Both the position numbers and the translations under genes were made by a program. DNA of 12,621 bases, taken from assembly GCA_035545895.1 (NCBI GenBank), contig DASZXJ010000001.1, forward strand, positions 1 through 12,621, read 5' to 3'. The notes below the pieces were generated by a model. It saw only the letters and a program-made list of their open reading frames with translations. It ran no database searches and was not told where the DNA came from. Of the stretch, positions 6,105 to 12,621 are shown piece after piece (positions within the stretch are counted from its first letter, which is position 1; each line of letters starts with the position of its first letter). Origin of the DNA: DASZXJ01 sp035545895 (lineage in GTDB: Bacteria > Planctomycetota > Phycisphaerae > Tepidisphaerales > Tepidisphaeraceae).

Positions 6105-7181
6105 ATGTCTGTCCAGGGTCAAGTTGTCAACGGTCTTACCGGTATTGATCAGGAACGCTTGGTTGGTTTGGAATTCATTCGCGCCACCGAAGCGGCTGCG
6201 CTCAATGCCTATAAATGGATGGGTAAAGGCGACAAGGAATCCGGCGACTTTGCGGCCTGCGACGCAATCCGCGGTTTATTTGATACGGTCGCGATCTCGG
6301 GAATGGTCACTATCGGCGAAGGCATCAAGGACCAGGCTCCAGGTATTTTTAAGGGCGAAAAATTGGGCACGTGGGCGGCTGGTACGATCAAGATGGCAAT
6401 TGCCCTTGATCCGATCGACGGCACGACCATTGTCAGCAAGGGATTGCCAGGCGCAATCAGCGTCATCGCGGCTGCAACTGCGGAACACCCGGATGAAGAT
6501 CCGAACAAGTTGCTGGCGGATATTCCCAGCTTTTACATGAACAAGATCAGTTTCGGCCCGCGCGTGAAGCAGGGGCCGGGGCGAATTCGGCTGGATAATA
6601 CGGTTCAGGACAATCTTGAAATACTCGCGCTGAAGCTTGGCAAGCGCGTGCAGGATTTGACAATCGTCGTGTTGGATCGTCCTCGACATGAGCGATTGAT
6701 ACACGATATTCGGCGCGCAGGTGCGGCCATTCGATTGATCAGCGACGGTGACATCGCAGCCGCCATCGCTCCAAGCCTGCCGGGGAGTGGAGTCGATTTA
6801 TATATGGGCATCGGCGGCAGTCCCGAGGCAGTGCTCGCTGCCACGGGAATTCGATGCCTCGGCGGAGAAATCCTCTGTCAGATGTGGCCTCGCGATGATG
6901 AGGAGCGAAAGGCCCTGAAGGCCACCGGCCTGACCGACGCGGAATTAAATCGCGTTTACATGAGCGAAGACCTGGCCCGCGGCAAACGCGTGCTGTTCGC
7001 CGCCAGCGGCATCAGCGATTCCACCCTTTTGCCGGGCATTCGATATGAGGATACGCACGTCATTACGCACAGCATCCTGATGCGAGCCAAAAACCAGACC
7101 GTTCGCTACATTAAAACAGTGCATAATCTCGACATGAAGACAACGCGGCTAAGAAGCGATCAGCAGGATCACGCACTTTGA
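6105..7181 (+). CDS. glpX: Class II fructose-1,6-bisphosphatase
   Basis: GlpX removes the 1-phosphate from fructose-1,6-bisphosphate in gluconeogenesis; in some bacteria the family also acts on sedoheptulose-1,7-bisphosphate. The product has 358 residues. Family blocks in order are TEAAALNAYKWMGKGDK (28-44), GEGIKDQAP (71-79), the metal-site DPIDGTT (102-108), ISDGDIAAAI near 220, LYMGIGGSPEAVLAA and RCLGGE in the middle, and GVRYE-like GIRYED with ITHS near the C terminus. ATG 6105 is chosen because GGGAG at 6094-6098 lies six bases upstream and the family's N terminus begins here; the frame is open to 6030. Oddity: the E. coli family motif is DPIEGT, so a probable metal-ligand Glu is Asp105 here. 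It follows the orphan ABC gene and converges with the methyltransferase gene, leaving four bases between stops. Confidence 0.93.
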   Translation: MSVQGQVVNGLTGIDQERLVGLEFIRATEAAALNAYKWMGKGDKESGDFAACDAIRGLFDTVAISGMVTIGEGIKDQAPGIFKGEKLGTWAAGTIKMAIALDPIDGTTIVSKGLPGAISVIAAATAEHPDEDPNKLLADIPSFYMNKISFGPRVKQGPGRIRLDNTVQDNLEILALKLGKRVQDLTIVVLDRPRHERLIHDIRRAGAAIRLISDGDIAAAIAPSLPGSGVDLYMGIGGSPEAVLAATGIRCLGGEILCQMWPRDDEERKALKATGLTDAELNRVYMSEDLARGKRVLFAASGISDSTLLPGIRYEDTHVITHSILMRAKNQTVRYIKTVHNLDMKTTRLRSDQQDHAL

Positions 7182-7185
7182 TCGG

Positions 7186-8019
7186 TTAGAACAATTCTTC
7201 AGGAATTGCCCCTGTGGCATACCTTGCAGTCGGAATCGGCTGCAAATTGCTTGGATCGACCAGTCGGTAACGATGGTCCTGCAAAAAACGTGTGATCTCG
7301 TTTTCCCGTCTTGTCACTTCCATAATCATCACCGGCCGATGAACGCGGAGGAGGTTCTCGGCACCATGCAGTACAGCCAGTTCGTGTCCTTCGACATCTA
7401 TTTTCATAAATTGCGGCGGCTGAATGCCTGAGGCAATTTCCGCATCAACGGTTGAGACCGGAATACTTACTTGCTGGGGCGTCGCTCCGTAATACTTTCC
7501 AATGAAGTTCTGATCGGATTCAAATGAGCCTGTCGCGCCTGTGAGCGTGTCGGCAAAGAAGACGGCATTCCCTGCTTTATCGGAAAGCCCTACATCGCGG
7601 ATGACCATCGATGTGATGTTGTTCTTGTCGCGATTCATTTCCAGAAACCTGCGGTTCGCCGCATCCGGTTCGAAACAAATGATCAATTCAATTGGCGGCT
7701 GAAAAGAAGCAAAGAATAGAGACCACCAGCCCACATTGGCGCCAATGTCCCAGACACATCGCGGATTGAGCTTATTTAGATAAGTCGTCGCGAAGGCAAA
7801 CTGCTCAACTTCGCTTTCGGCAAGTGATCCGAAATTCCAGCCCAGATTGCGATATCCGTCAAACCAAATGCGTTTGCCCGGGGCTTGGGGGTGTGGCGCG
7901 GACTTGTCGCCGCCGTAGTATTGCCTCAAGAGGAAATTCACCGCACTCGATTTTCGCAAATTCGAGCGAAGTCGCTGAGGGACCATCGAGCGGATTTTTC
8001 GGGTTATTTGGCCGAACAT
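7186..8019 (-). CDS. FkbM-family SAM-dependent methyltransferase
   Basis: FkbM-type enzymes transfer methyl groups from S-adenosylmethionine, usually to hydroxyls of sugars or small molecules; the acceptor here is unknown. From ATG 8019 the product has 277 residues, normal for the family. It shows the SAM-binding motif I VWDIGANVGWWS (89-100), the acidic FEPDAANRRF (117-126) that contacts the ribose, KIDVEGHELAVLHGA (206-220) and the strand IMEV (232-235). The basic first 25 residues carry no signal peptide. The frame is open upstream to 8247, but that part overlaps the rpmF promoter and start and is not family-like, so 8019 is preferred; no clear binding site is seen. Such genes often sit in polysaccharide or O-antigen clusters, but here the neighbours are housekeeping genes. 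It is divergent from rpmF and convergent with glpX. Confidence 0.87.
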   Translation of the reverse strand: MFGQITRKIRSMVPQRLRSNLRKSSAVNFLLRQYYGGDKSAPHPQAPGKRIWFDGYRNLGWNFGSLAESEVEQFAFATTYLNKLNPRCVWDIGANVGWWSLFFASFQPPIELIICFEPDAANRRFLEMNRDKNNITSMVIRDVGLSDKAGNAVFFADTLTGATGSFESDQNFIGKYYGATPQQVSIPVSTVDAEIASGIQPPQFMKIDVEGHELAVLHGAENLLRVHRPVMIMEVTRRENEITRFLQDHRYRLVDPSNLQPIPTARYATGAIPEELF

Positions 8020-8136
8020 AGAGAACAGTGATTTTCGAATTCTCGGCAAATCAGCCGAAGTTTTGTGACTGAATCGAGCGGATTGTGTCGGAAAGGGCCA
8101 TTGGGGGCAACACGGAAGCCGGGAAACGGGGCCGTC

Positions 8137-8165
8137 TTGACAGAAACCCATTTTCCACCTACCTT
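8137..8165 (+). promoter_or_regulatory. Strong promoter for the rpmF-fab operon
   Basis: A perfect -35 box TTGACA (8137-8142) is followed after 17 bases by TACCTT (8160-8165), which keeps the three most conserved -10 bases (T, A and final T). Transcription would begin near 8172. That gives a leader of about 40 bases which carries GGAG, a hairpin and then the rpmF ATG at 8213. Confidence 0.6.
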
Positions 8166-8179
8166 CCGGCCTTCTGAAT

Positions 8180-8212
8180 GGAGCGGCGGGTATATGCCCG
8201 CCGTATGTTTTT
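8180..8212 (+). promoter_or_regulatory. rpmF leader: GGAG plus hairpin before the start codon
   Basis: GGAG (8180-8183) is directly followed by the perfect stem CGGCGGG (8184-8190), loop TATATG, CCCGCCG (8197-8203), and then nine bases before ATG 8213. In linear form GGAG is 29 bases from the start, too far to act as a Shine-Dalgarno sequence. With the hairpin folded the effective gap is nine bases, which is normal. No other binding site precedes the start. Confidence 0.5.
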
Positions 8213-8398
8213 ATGCTTCCGGTACAAAGAATATCCAAGTCGCGCAAACGAAAGCGTCGGTCGCATCAGGCTTTACGGCCGATTCATTACGTGCGATGTC
8301 CGCAATGCGGGTCGGCCAAGCTGCCCCACGCGGCGTGCGACAATTGCGGTTACGTCAATCCAACTTTGGCGCTTCAGGTCCAGACGGAAAAGGACTGA
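8213..8398 (+). CDS. rpmF: 50S ribosomal protein L32
   Basis: L32 is a small zinc-ribbon protein of the large ribosomal subunit. The 61-residue product has the basic N-terminal part SKSRKRKRRSH (8-18), which matches the L32 start, and a four-cysteine zinc ribbon, CPQCG then CDNCGYVNP. ATG 8213 fits the family N terminus within one residue (MLPVQR where most have MAVPKR). It is the first gene of the fatty-acid block, a common arrangement with plsX next. The stop is 30 bases before the plsX start. Expression probably starts at the TTGACA promoter upstream, and translation may depend on the leader hairpin. This gene overlaps the upstream extension of the methyltransferase frame on the other strand, which supports the shorter start for that gene. 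Confidence 0.92.
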   Translation: MLPVQRISKSRKRKRRSHQALRPIHYVRCPQCGSAKLPHAACDNCGYVNPTLALQVQTEKD

Positions 8399-8428
8399 TC
8401 GTTCCGCCTGGCACAGGGAGGACATTCG

Positions 8429-9445
8429 GTGCGAGCTGCGGTGGACGTAATGGGCGGTGATCGGGCGCCGGCCGCCATCCTCAAGGGCTGCTTCGACGCT
8501 GTCCAATTTCTCGACGGCGACGATTTGATCCACCTCGTTGGCGACGAAAAAACAATCAAAGACGCGCTGGCCGCTAGTTCCCTGTCGCCGGCCCAGCAGA
8601 AGTTCTACGAAATCGTTCCAACAACTGAAGTCATCGGCATGGATGAATCGCCGGTCGATGCCATTCGAGGCAAGCCGGATAGTTCAATCAGTGTGATGTG
8701 CAAGCTGGTCGCCAAAGGCGAAACCGACGCTGCCATTTCCGCAGGAAATACCGGGGCCTGCGTAGCGGCCGCCCAATTGCGCATGCGGTTGTTGCCCGGC
8801 GTGGTTCGGCCGGGTATTGCAGTGATCATGCCGACTTTTCACGGGCCGGTAACGATCTGTGACGTGGGCGCGAACATTGCCCCCCAGCCGCGACATCTAC
8901 AGCAATACGCGATCATGGCCGCCGCCTATGCCCACGAGGTTTGCGGCATTGAAAATCCCCGCGTGGGATTGCTGAGCATCGGCGAAGAAGACGCCAAGGG
9001 AACAACAACCGTGAAGGATGCCCGCAAACTGATGCGCGATGATCCGCTCATCAATTTCGTCGGCAATGTTGAAGGACGCGACATTTTCAAAGGCGTTGTG
9101 GACGTCGTCGTTTGCGACGGTTTCGTCGGCAACATCATGCTCAAATTCACCGAGGGCATTGCCGAGGGAATGTTCCAGACGATTCTCGCGGAAATCCAGC
9201 AGAATGCCCCGCATCTGGTCGATCCGTTCAAGCCGGTAATGAAGAAGATTTATTCCAAGCACGACTGGCAGGAATACGGCGGTGCGCCGCTGCTTGGGGT
9301 GGGTGGATACTGCATGATCTGCCATGGCCGCTCCGACGCCAAAGCCATCATGAACGCCATTCGCGTCGCCCGGCAGCTTGTAAATTCCGGCGTGAACAAG
9401 AAAATTGTCGAGAACGTCGAGAAAAGTCTGACGGCCGAAACGTAA
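8429..9445 (+). CDS. plsX: Phosphate acyltransferase PlsX
   Basis: PlsX makes acyl-phosphate from acyl-ACP and phosphate at the inner face of the membrane; PlsY then uses it to acylate glycerol-3-phosphate. The 338-residue product is full length. It begins with the family N terminus AVDVMGGDRAP (4-14), and has AISAGNTGA near residue 105, GLLSIGEE and KGTTTVKDA near 185-200, FVGNVEGRD and VVVCDGFVGN near 215-240, and APLLGVGG towards the C terminus. The start is GTG 8429, supported by the best binding site in the window, GGGAGGA just upstream, and by the fit to family start. It lies between rpmF (30-base gap) and fabH (13-base gap), the classical context linking phospholipid and fatty-acid synthesis. 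Confidence 0.96.
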   Translation: MRAAVDVMGGDRAPAAILKGCFDAVQFLDGDDLIHLVGDEKTIKDALAASSLSPAQQKFYEIVPTTEVIGMDESPVDAIRGKPDSSISVMCKLVAKGETDAAISAGNTGACVAAAQLRMRLLPGVVRPGIAVIMPTFHGPVTICDVGANIAPQPRHLQQYAIMAAAYAHEVCGIENPRVGLLSIGEEDAKGTTTVKDARKLMRDDPLINFVGNVEGRDIFKGVVDVVVCDGFVGNIMLKFTEGIAEGMFQTILAEIQQNAPHLVDPFKPVMKKIYSKHDWQEYGGAPLLGVGGYCMICHGRSDAKAIMNAIRVARQLVNSGVNKKIVENVEKSLTAET

Positions 9446-9458
9446 AACGAAACAGCAA

Positions 9459-10445
9459 ATGTCAGAATACAGCGCCATCATCGCAGGCACGGGCAGTTAT
9501 GTGCCCGAAAAGCGCCTGACCAACGAAGATCTTTCGAAGATGGTGGATACCAACGACGAATGGATCGTCCAGCGAACGGGTATCCGCGAACGGCGAATTG
9601 TCGGTTCTCACGAGTCAACCGCGACGCTCGCCAGTCATGCTGCCACCAGGGCGCTTCAGGCGGCAGGACTTGAACCAAAACACATCGATCTGATTCTCGT
9701 CGCGACGATCACGCCGGAAATGTCGTTTCCCAGCACCGCCTGTTTTGTGGCGGCGTCGTTGGGATTGGATTCGACCCCTGCATTTGATGTATCAGCCGCG
9801 TGCAGCGGGTTCATTTATGTTTTAGACAATGCCGCTGCCTACATCAAATCGGGCAAATATAAGACGGTGCTTATCATCGGCGCGGAGACGCTGAGTCGTG
9901 TGACCGATTATCAGGATCGCGGAAGCTGCATCCTGTTTGGTGATGGCGCCGGCGCGGTGATTATGCAGCGGTCAAACGAACGAGATCGCGGACTCCTTTA
10001 CAGCAGCCTCTATGCCGATGGCCATGGCTGGGAGATGTTGCATTGCGTGCCCGGGTCAAAACATCCCGTTACCGAAGCGATGGTTGCCGGCCGACAGCAT
10101 TTGATGAAGATCAAAGGCCGGGACGTCTATAAATTCGCGGTTCAACGTTTTCATGAACTGATCGAAGATGCGATGCGCAAATGCGAACTCAAAGCCGATG
10201 ATGTAAAGCTCATCATCCCGCACCAGGTCAATCAACGCATCATTGATAGCGCCATGGAACGCCTGAATCTGCCGCCGGAAAAAGCGTATGTAAATATTGA
10301 CCGTTATGGCAATACATCAGCGGCATCGATCCCGATTGCGCTCGACGAGGCCGTTCGGGCGGGCCGGTGTGTCAGGGGCGATACCGTCATTTTCGTCGCA
10401 TTTGGCGCGGGTCTGACCTGGGCCAATGCAGTTGTTCGCATCTGA
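9459..10445 (+). CDS. fabH: 3-oxoacyl-ACP synthase III (KAS III)
   Basis: FabH starts each fatty-acid chain by condensing acetyl-CoA (or a branched acyl-CoA) with malonyl-ACP. The 328-residue product has the full thiolase-fold triad: Cys115 in DVSAACSGF, His255 in IIPHQVNQRI and Asn285 in DRYGNTSAAS. EWIVQRTGIRERR (34-46) is the typical substrate-binding segment, and the C-terminal GAGLTWA is also standard. The start at ATG 9459 is 13 bases after the plsX stop. No Shine-Dalgarno is visible, only A-rich sequence, so translation may be coupled to plsX. Primer preference (straight or branched) cannot be told from sequence alone. Confidence 0.96.
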   Translation: MSEYSAIIAGTGSYVPEKRLTNEDLSKMVDTNDEWIVQRTGIRERRIVGSHESTATLASHAATRALQAAGLEPKHIDLILVATITPEMSFPSTACFVAASLGLDSTPAFDVSAACSGFIYVLDNAAAYIKSGKYKTVLIIGAETLSRVTDYQDRGSCILFGDGAGAVIMQRSNERDRGLLYSSLYADGHGWEMLHCVPGSKHPVTEAMVAGRQHLMKIKGRDVYKFAVQRFHELIEDAMRKCELKADDVKLIIPHQVNQRIIDSAMERLNLPPEKAYVNIDRYGNTSAASIPIALDEAVRAGRCVRGDTVIFVAFGAGLTWANAVVRI

Positions 10446-10460
10446 TCATTCGAAATTAAA

Positions 10461-11396
10461 ATGTCCGTGAAGACTTACATTCTCTGTCCCGGCCAAGGCG
10501 CTCAAGTTGTGGGCATGGGCAAGGATTTTGATCAATCATATCCGATCGCACATGACTTGTTCCGAGCTGCCCAAAGTGTCCTGGGTTTTGATCTGGCGAA
10601 CGTTTGTTTCAATGGTCCGGAAGATCGGCTGAACCAGACCGATATCGCTCAACCCGCGATCTATGTCACCAGCATCGCCTGCTTTGCCTCTGCCAAGGAG
10701 TTGGGACTCATCCACCCGGAACAAGTCACAGGCTATGCGGGTCTTAGCCTGGGCGAATACTCCGCCTTATGTCTTGCCGGGGTGTTTTCATTCGAAGACG
10801 GCCTCAAGCTGGTGGCTGCCCGTGGCAAACTGATGCAGGAAGCCGCAGTTGCCACCCCCAGCGGCATGGTGAGCATTCTTGGCGCCGACGAAGCATCCGT
10901 TCAAAAGCTCTGCGATGAAAATGCCCAAGGCGAAGTCCTCGTGCCCGCCAATTTTAATTCGCCGGGGCAAATCGTGGTCAGCGGCGCGATTGCGGCATGC
11001 AACCGGGTTGCGCAAGCTGCAGAGGCTGCCGGGTTCAAGGCGATGCCGCTCAAGGTGGCGGGGGCGTTTCACAGCCCGTTGATGAAAAACGCCGCTGAAC
11101 GGATGGCGGCTGAACTCGATCGCGTTCCGTTTAACTCGCCTCGAACGCCTATCTTTGCCAATGTCACCGCGCAAGCCCACACTGACGCTGCATCAATCAA
11201 GAAGTTGCTGGTCGATCAGATTGTCAAACCCGTGCGATGGGAACAAACAATGCAATCGCTGGTGGCGGGTGGAGATGCGCGCTGGATCGAACTGGCGCCG
11301 GGTCGGGTGCTCACGGGCTTGCTCAAGAAGATCAATCGGCGTATCCCTGTGGAATCGTTGGCGACGGCCGACGCGATGAAAGCGGAAAAGAAATGA
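10461..11396 (+). CDS. fabD: Malonyl-CoA:ACP transacylase
   Basis: FabD transfers malonate from CoA to acyl carrier protein, supplying the extender unit. The 311-residue product has the usual length and sites: GQGAQ (11-15) for the oxyanion hole, the nucleophile Ser96 in GLSLGEYSAL, Arg121 in AARG, which binds the malonyl carboxylate, and His204 in GAFHSPLM. The nucleophile motif has Leu where E. coli has His (GHSLGEY); this variant is common in some lineages and should not impair catalysis. ATG 10461 follows the fabH stop by 15 bases with only A-rich sequence before it. Its stop overlaps the fabG start in an ATGA, indicating translational coupling. Confidence 0.96.
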   Translation: MSVKTYILCPGQGAQVVGMGKDFDQSYPIAHDLFRAAQSVLGFDLANVCFNGPEDRLNQTDIAQPAIYVTSIACFASAKELGLIHPEQVTGYAGLSLGEYSALCLAGVFSFEDGLKLVAARGKLMQEAAVATPSGMVSILGADEASVQKLCDENAQGEVLVPANFNSPGQIVVSGAIAACNRVAQAAEAAGFKAMPLKVAGAFHSPLMKNAAERMAAELDRVPFNSPRTPIFANVTAQAHTDAASIKKLLVDQIVKPVRWEQTMQSLVAGGDARWIELAPGRVLTGLLKKINRRIPVESLATADAMKAEKK

Positions 11397-12133
11397 CTGA
11401 AAAGCGCGTTGCAATCGTAACTGGTGGTTCTCGCGGAATCGGACAGGCGATCGTGAATCGCTTGGCCAAAGATGGGCTTCATGTCGTTGCCGTTGCGCGA
11501 AATGCCGACAAGCTGGCAAACGTCGTCTCGGAAGTGCAAGCCGCCGGTGGTTCGGCCGAAGCGATGGCGTGCGATGTCTCTGACCCCAAAGCGCTCGCCG
11601 AGGCGATCGACCAAGTTGGCGAAAAGCACGGTCGGCTCGACGTGCTGGTCAACAACGCGGGCATCACCCGCGATGGTCTTTTCCTTCGCATGGAAGACGC
11701 CGACTTCGACGACGTCATCAACACGAACTTGAAAAGCGCGTTCGTTGCCACGAGGGCGGCGGGGCGATACATCATGCGTTCCAAGAGCGGCCGCATCGTA
11801 AATATCAGCTCAGTGGCCGGCGTCGCCGGTAACGCCGGGCAGGCCAACTATGCCGCCAGCAAGGCCGGTTTGCTCGGCCTGACGAAATCGGTTGCCAAAG
11901 AGCTCGCGGGCAAGGGCGTTACGTGCAATGCCATCGCCCCCGGATTCATTACGACGGAAATGACCGAGGGTTTGCATGATAAAATCAAGGAAGGCGCCAA
12001 GGCATTGATTCCGTTGCGCCGATTCGGCGAGCCCCGCGAAATCGCCGATGCGGTCGCGTTTTTAGCCAGCGAGCAGGCCAGTTACATCACCGGACAGGTG
12101 ATTTGCGTTGATGGCGGGATGATTACCTCCTGA
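11393..12133 (+). CDS. fabG: 3-oxoacyl-ACP reductase
   Basis: FabG reduces 3-oxoacyl-ACP to 3-hydroxyacyl-ACP with NADPH in fatty-acid elongation. The 246-residue product is a classical short-chain dehydrogenase. The cofactor motif TGGSRGIG lies at 10-17, NNAG at 87-90, Asn112, the catalytic Ser140 in NISSVAG, Tyr153 and Lys157 in YAASK, and the C-terminal GQVICVDGGM is standard. The start is the ATG overlapping the fabD stop (ATGA at 11393-11396). The frame is open upstream, but only through fabD coding sequence in another frame. FASII genes on both sides make the FabG role, rather than another dehydrogenase, very likely. Confidence 0.96.
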   Translation: MTEKRVAIVTGGSRGIGQAIVNRLAKDGLHVVAVARNADKLANVVSEVQAAGGSAEAMACDVSDPKALAEAIDQVGEKHGRLDVLVNNAGITRDGLFLRMEDADFDDVINTNLKSAFVATRAAGRYIMRSKSGRIVNISSVAGVAGNAGQANYAASKAGLLGLTKSVAKELAGKGVTCNAIAPGFITTEMTEGLHDKIKEGAKALIPLRRFGEPREIADAVAFLASEQASYITGQVICVDGGMITS

Positions 12134-12149
12134 CGATCCCACCGTCTGG

Positions 12150-12188
12150 GCCGGCTGGCGGCTTGTTTGCAAAGACAAGCCATCCGGC
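12150..12188 (+). terminator. Hairpin after fabG (attenuator or processing site)
   Basis: GGCTTGT (12160-12166) pairs with ACAAGCC (12175-12181), and outside it GCCGG (12150-12154) pairs with CCGGC (12184-12188) across an asymmetric internal loop. It begins 17 bases after the fabG stop. No U-run follows, so complete termination is unlikely. It overlaps the -35 region of the candidate acpP promoter. Confidence 0.35.
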
Positions 12189-12194
12189 TATAGT
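12167..12194 (+). promoter_or_regulatory. Candidate internal promoter for acpP
   Basis: TTGCAA (12167-12172) and TATAGT (12189-12194) are 16 bases apart. The -10 matches consensus at 5/6 and the -35 at 4/6. Transcription would start near 12201, about 55 bases before the acpP ATG. An extra promoter would fit the need for more ACP than enzymes. Confidence 0.4.
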
Positions 12195-12201
12195 TTGCCA
12201 T

Positions 12202-12224
12202 CCTCCAAGCCGCGTGGCTTGAGG
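12202..12224 (+). promoter_or_regulatory. Hairpin in the acpP leader
   Basis: CAAGCC (12206-12211) pairs with GGCTTG (12216-12221) over the loop GCGT, and CCT (12202-12204) extends to AGG (12222-12224) past one bulged C. It would lie at the very 5' end of a transcript from the internal promoter, where a stem often stabilises mRNA. A candidate binding site AGGA (12245-12248) follows, seven bases before the ATG. Confidence 0.3.
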
Positions 12225-12255
12225 TTCCAACAAGGAGTCAGGGCAGGACACGATT

Positions 12256-12495
12256 ATGGAAGATATTGAGCCGAAAGTGATCGAAATCGTCAGCGAGCAG
12301 ATGGGCGTTGACAAGAGTGAAATTACGCGCGAAACGCACTTTATCAACGACTTGAATGCTGATTCGCTGGACACCGTTGAACTCGTCATGGAGTTTGAAG
12401 ACGAGTTCGAGCTGTCGATCCCTGACGAAGAAGCCGAAAAGATCCAGACCGTCGGCCAGGCGATCGACTATATCAAGGAGCATTCCAGCAAGTAA
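12256..12495 (+). CDS. acpP: Acyl carrier protein
   Basis: AcpP carries growing acyl chains on a 4'-phosphopantetheine arm and is the shared substrate of the FabD, FabH, FabG, FabF and PlsX proteins encoded beside it. The 79-residue acidic product has the usual four-helix length. The attachment motif DLNADSLDTVELVM (32-45) places the modified serine at Ser37. The helix-III acidic region DEEAEKIQTV is also typical. ATG 12256 has AGGA seven bases upstream and GGAG further off. The gene is separated from fabG by 122 bases and from fabF by 81, wider than elsewhere in the operon, and hairpins occur on both sides. Confidence 0.97.
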   Translation: MEDIEPKVIEIVSEQMGVDKSEITRETHFINDLNADSLDTVELVMEFEDEFELSIPDEEAEKIQTVGQAIDYIKEHSSK

Positions 12496-12559
12496 TTTCG
12501 ATTTGATTGTTGCGATTGGCGATTCGGCAGACCCTGAATCGCCTGTCGCGAAATCGAAA
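12496..12559 (+). promoter_or_regulatory. Long stepped stem between acpP and fabF
   Basis: Three helices line up coaxially. TTTCGATTT (12496-12504) pairs with AAATCGAAA (12551-12559), GCGA (12512-12515) with TCGC (12546-12549), and GGCGATTC (12518-12525) with GAATCGCC (12536-12543), over a 10-base loop. It starts at the base after the acpP stop codon. No U-run follows. It could protect the acpP 3' end, reduce readthrough into fabF, or mark an RNase site. Confidence 0.5.
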
Positions 12560-12576
12560 GTTGCAAATCTGCAATT

Positions 12577-12621
12577 ATGCGTCGCCGTGTTGTCATTACG
12601 GGCCTGGGTGTCATTACGTCT
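12577..12621 (+). CDS. fabF: 3-oxoacyl-ACP synthase II, N terminus only
   Basis: Fifteen codons are present before the window ends, reading MRRRVVITGLGVITS. 'RRVVITGLGVIT' is the standard N terminus of KAS I/II condensing enzymes, and fabF directly after acpP is the common FASII order. FabF elongates acyl-ACP by condensation with malonyl-ACP. No Shine-Dalgarno is seen; a small stem TTGCA/TGCAA (12561-12574) sits just before ATG 12577. The fabF-versus-fabB choice rests on position only. Confidence 0.85.
   Translation, partial: MRRRVVITGLGVITS

Noticed and set aside
8020..8247. Longer start for the methyltransferase, to 8247
   Set aside because: The extra 76 residues overlap the rpmF promoter and start codon and do not resemble the N terminus of FkbM proteins.
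8897..9490. 197-codon minus-strand frame across plsX
   Set aside because: It is antisense to a well-conserved plsX and has no recognisable motif.
10754..10772. FabD motif GLSLGEY as a broken active site
   Set aside because: The nucleophile Ser96, Arg121 and His204 are all present; Leu in place of His in the motif is a known natural variant.
1..12621. CRISPR array, integrase, toxin-antitoxin or defence genes
   Set aside because: No regularly spaced repeats and no protein with such motifs were found on either strand.

Overview
The window reads as a stretch of bacterial chromosome with mostly housekeeping genes. GC is moderate (roughly mid-fifties per cent, by eye). The combination of a rpmF-plsX-fabH-fabD-fabG-acpP-fabF block, weak or absent Shine-Dalgarno sequences on many genes, a GLSLGEY nucleophile motif in FabD, a stand-alone rhamnulokinase and CCGCTTGCGG hairpins suggests a planctomycete (Planctomycetota, perhaps Phycisphaerae-like). 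That placement is inference from memory of such genomes; no marker here proves it.

Layout. Bases 1-926: short leader, then trpF (tryptophan synthesis) and a spacer with a long stem. 927-2396: rhaB, rhamnulokinase. 2397-2733: a 337-base region with no intact gene. It holds three hairpin repeats, two of them REP-like with a shared CCGCTTGCGG core, followed by what looks like the 5' stump of an amidohydrolase gene with its own ribosome binding site. 2734-5073, minus strand: an M3-family oligoendopeptidase followed by a small two-helix membrane protein. 5097-5166: a CACAGAG palindrome filling most of the divergent gap. 5173-7181, plus strand: a lone ABC ATPase and glpX (class II fructose-1,6-bisphosphatase). 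7186-8019, minus strand: an FkbM-type methyltransferase, convergent with glpX. 8137-12621, plus strand: a strong promoter and the fatty-acid/phospholipid operon, running off the right edge in the first 15 codons of fabF.

The operon is coherent. FabD loads malonate onto AcpP, FabH starts chains, FabG reduces, FabF elongates, and PlsX turns acyl-ACP into acyl-phosphate for phospholipid synthesis. L32 (rpmF) leads the operon, as it does in many bacteria. Spacing is tight from rpmF to fabG (30, 13 and 15 bases, then an ATGA overlap). It opens out around acpP, where a candidate internal promoter and hairpins lie on both sides, consistent with ACP being needed in larger amounts.

I found no clear novel multi-gene system, CRISPR array, RNA gene or intact mobile element. 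The observations most worth checking are: the rpmF leader, where a 20-base hairpin sits exactly between GGAG and the start codon; the amidohydrolase stump beside the hairpin repeats; the CACAGAG palindrome replacing ordinary promoter space; and Asp-to-Glu or Glu-to-Asp swaps at probable active-site positions in TrpF and GlpX.
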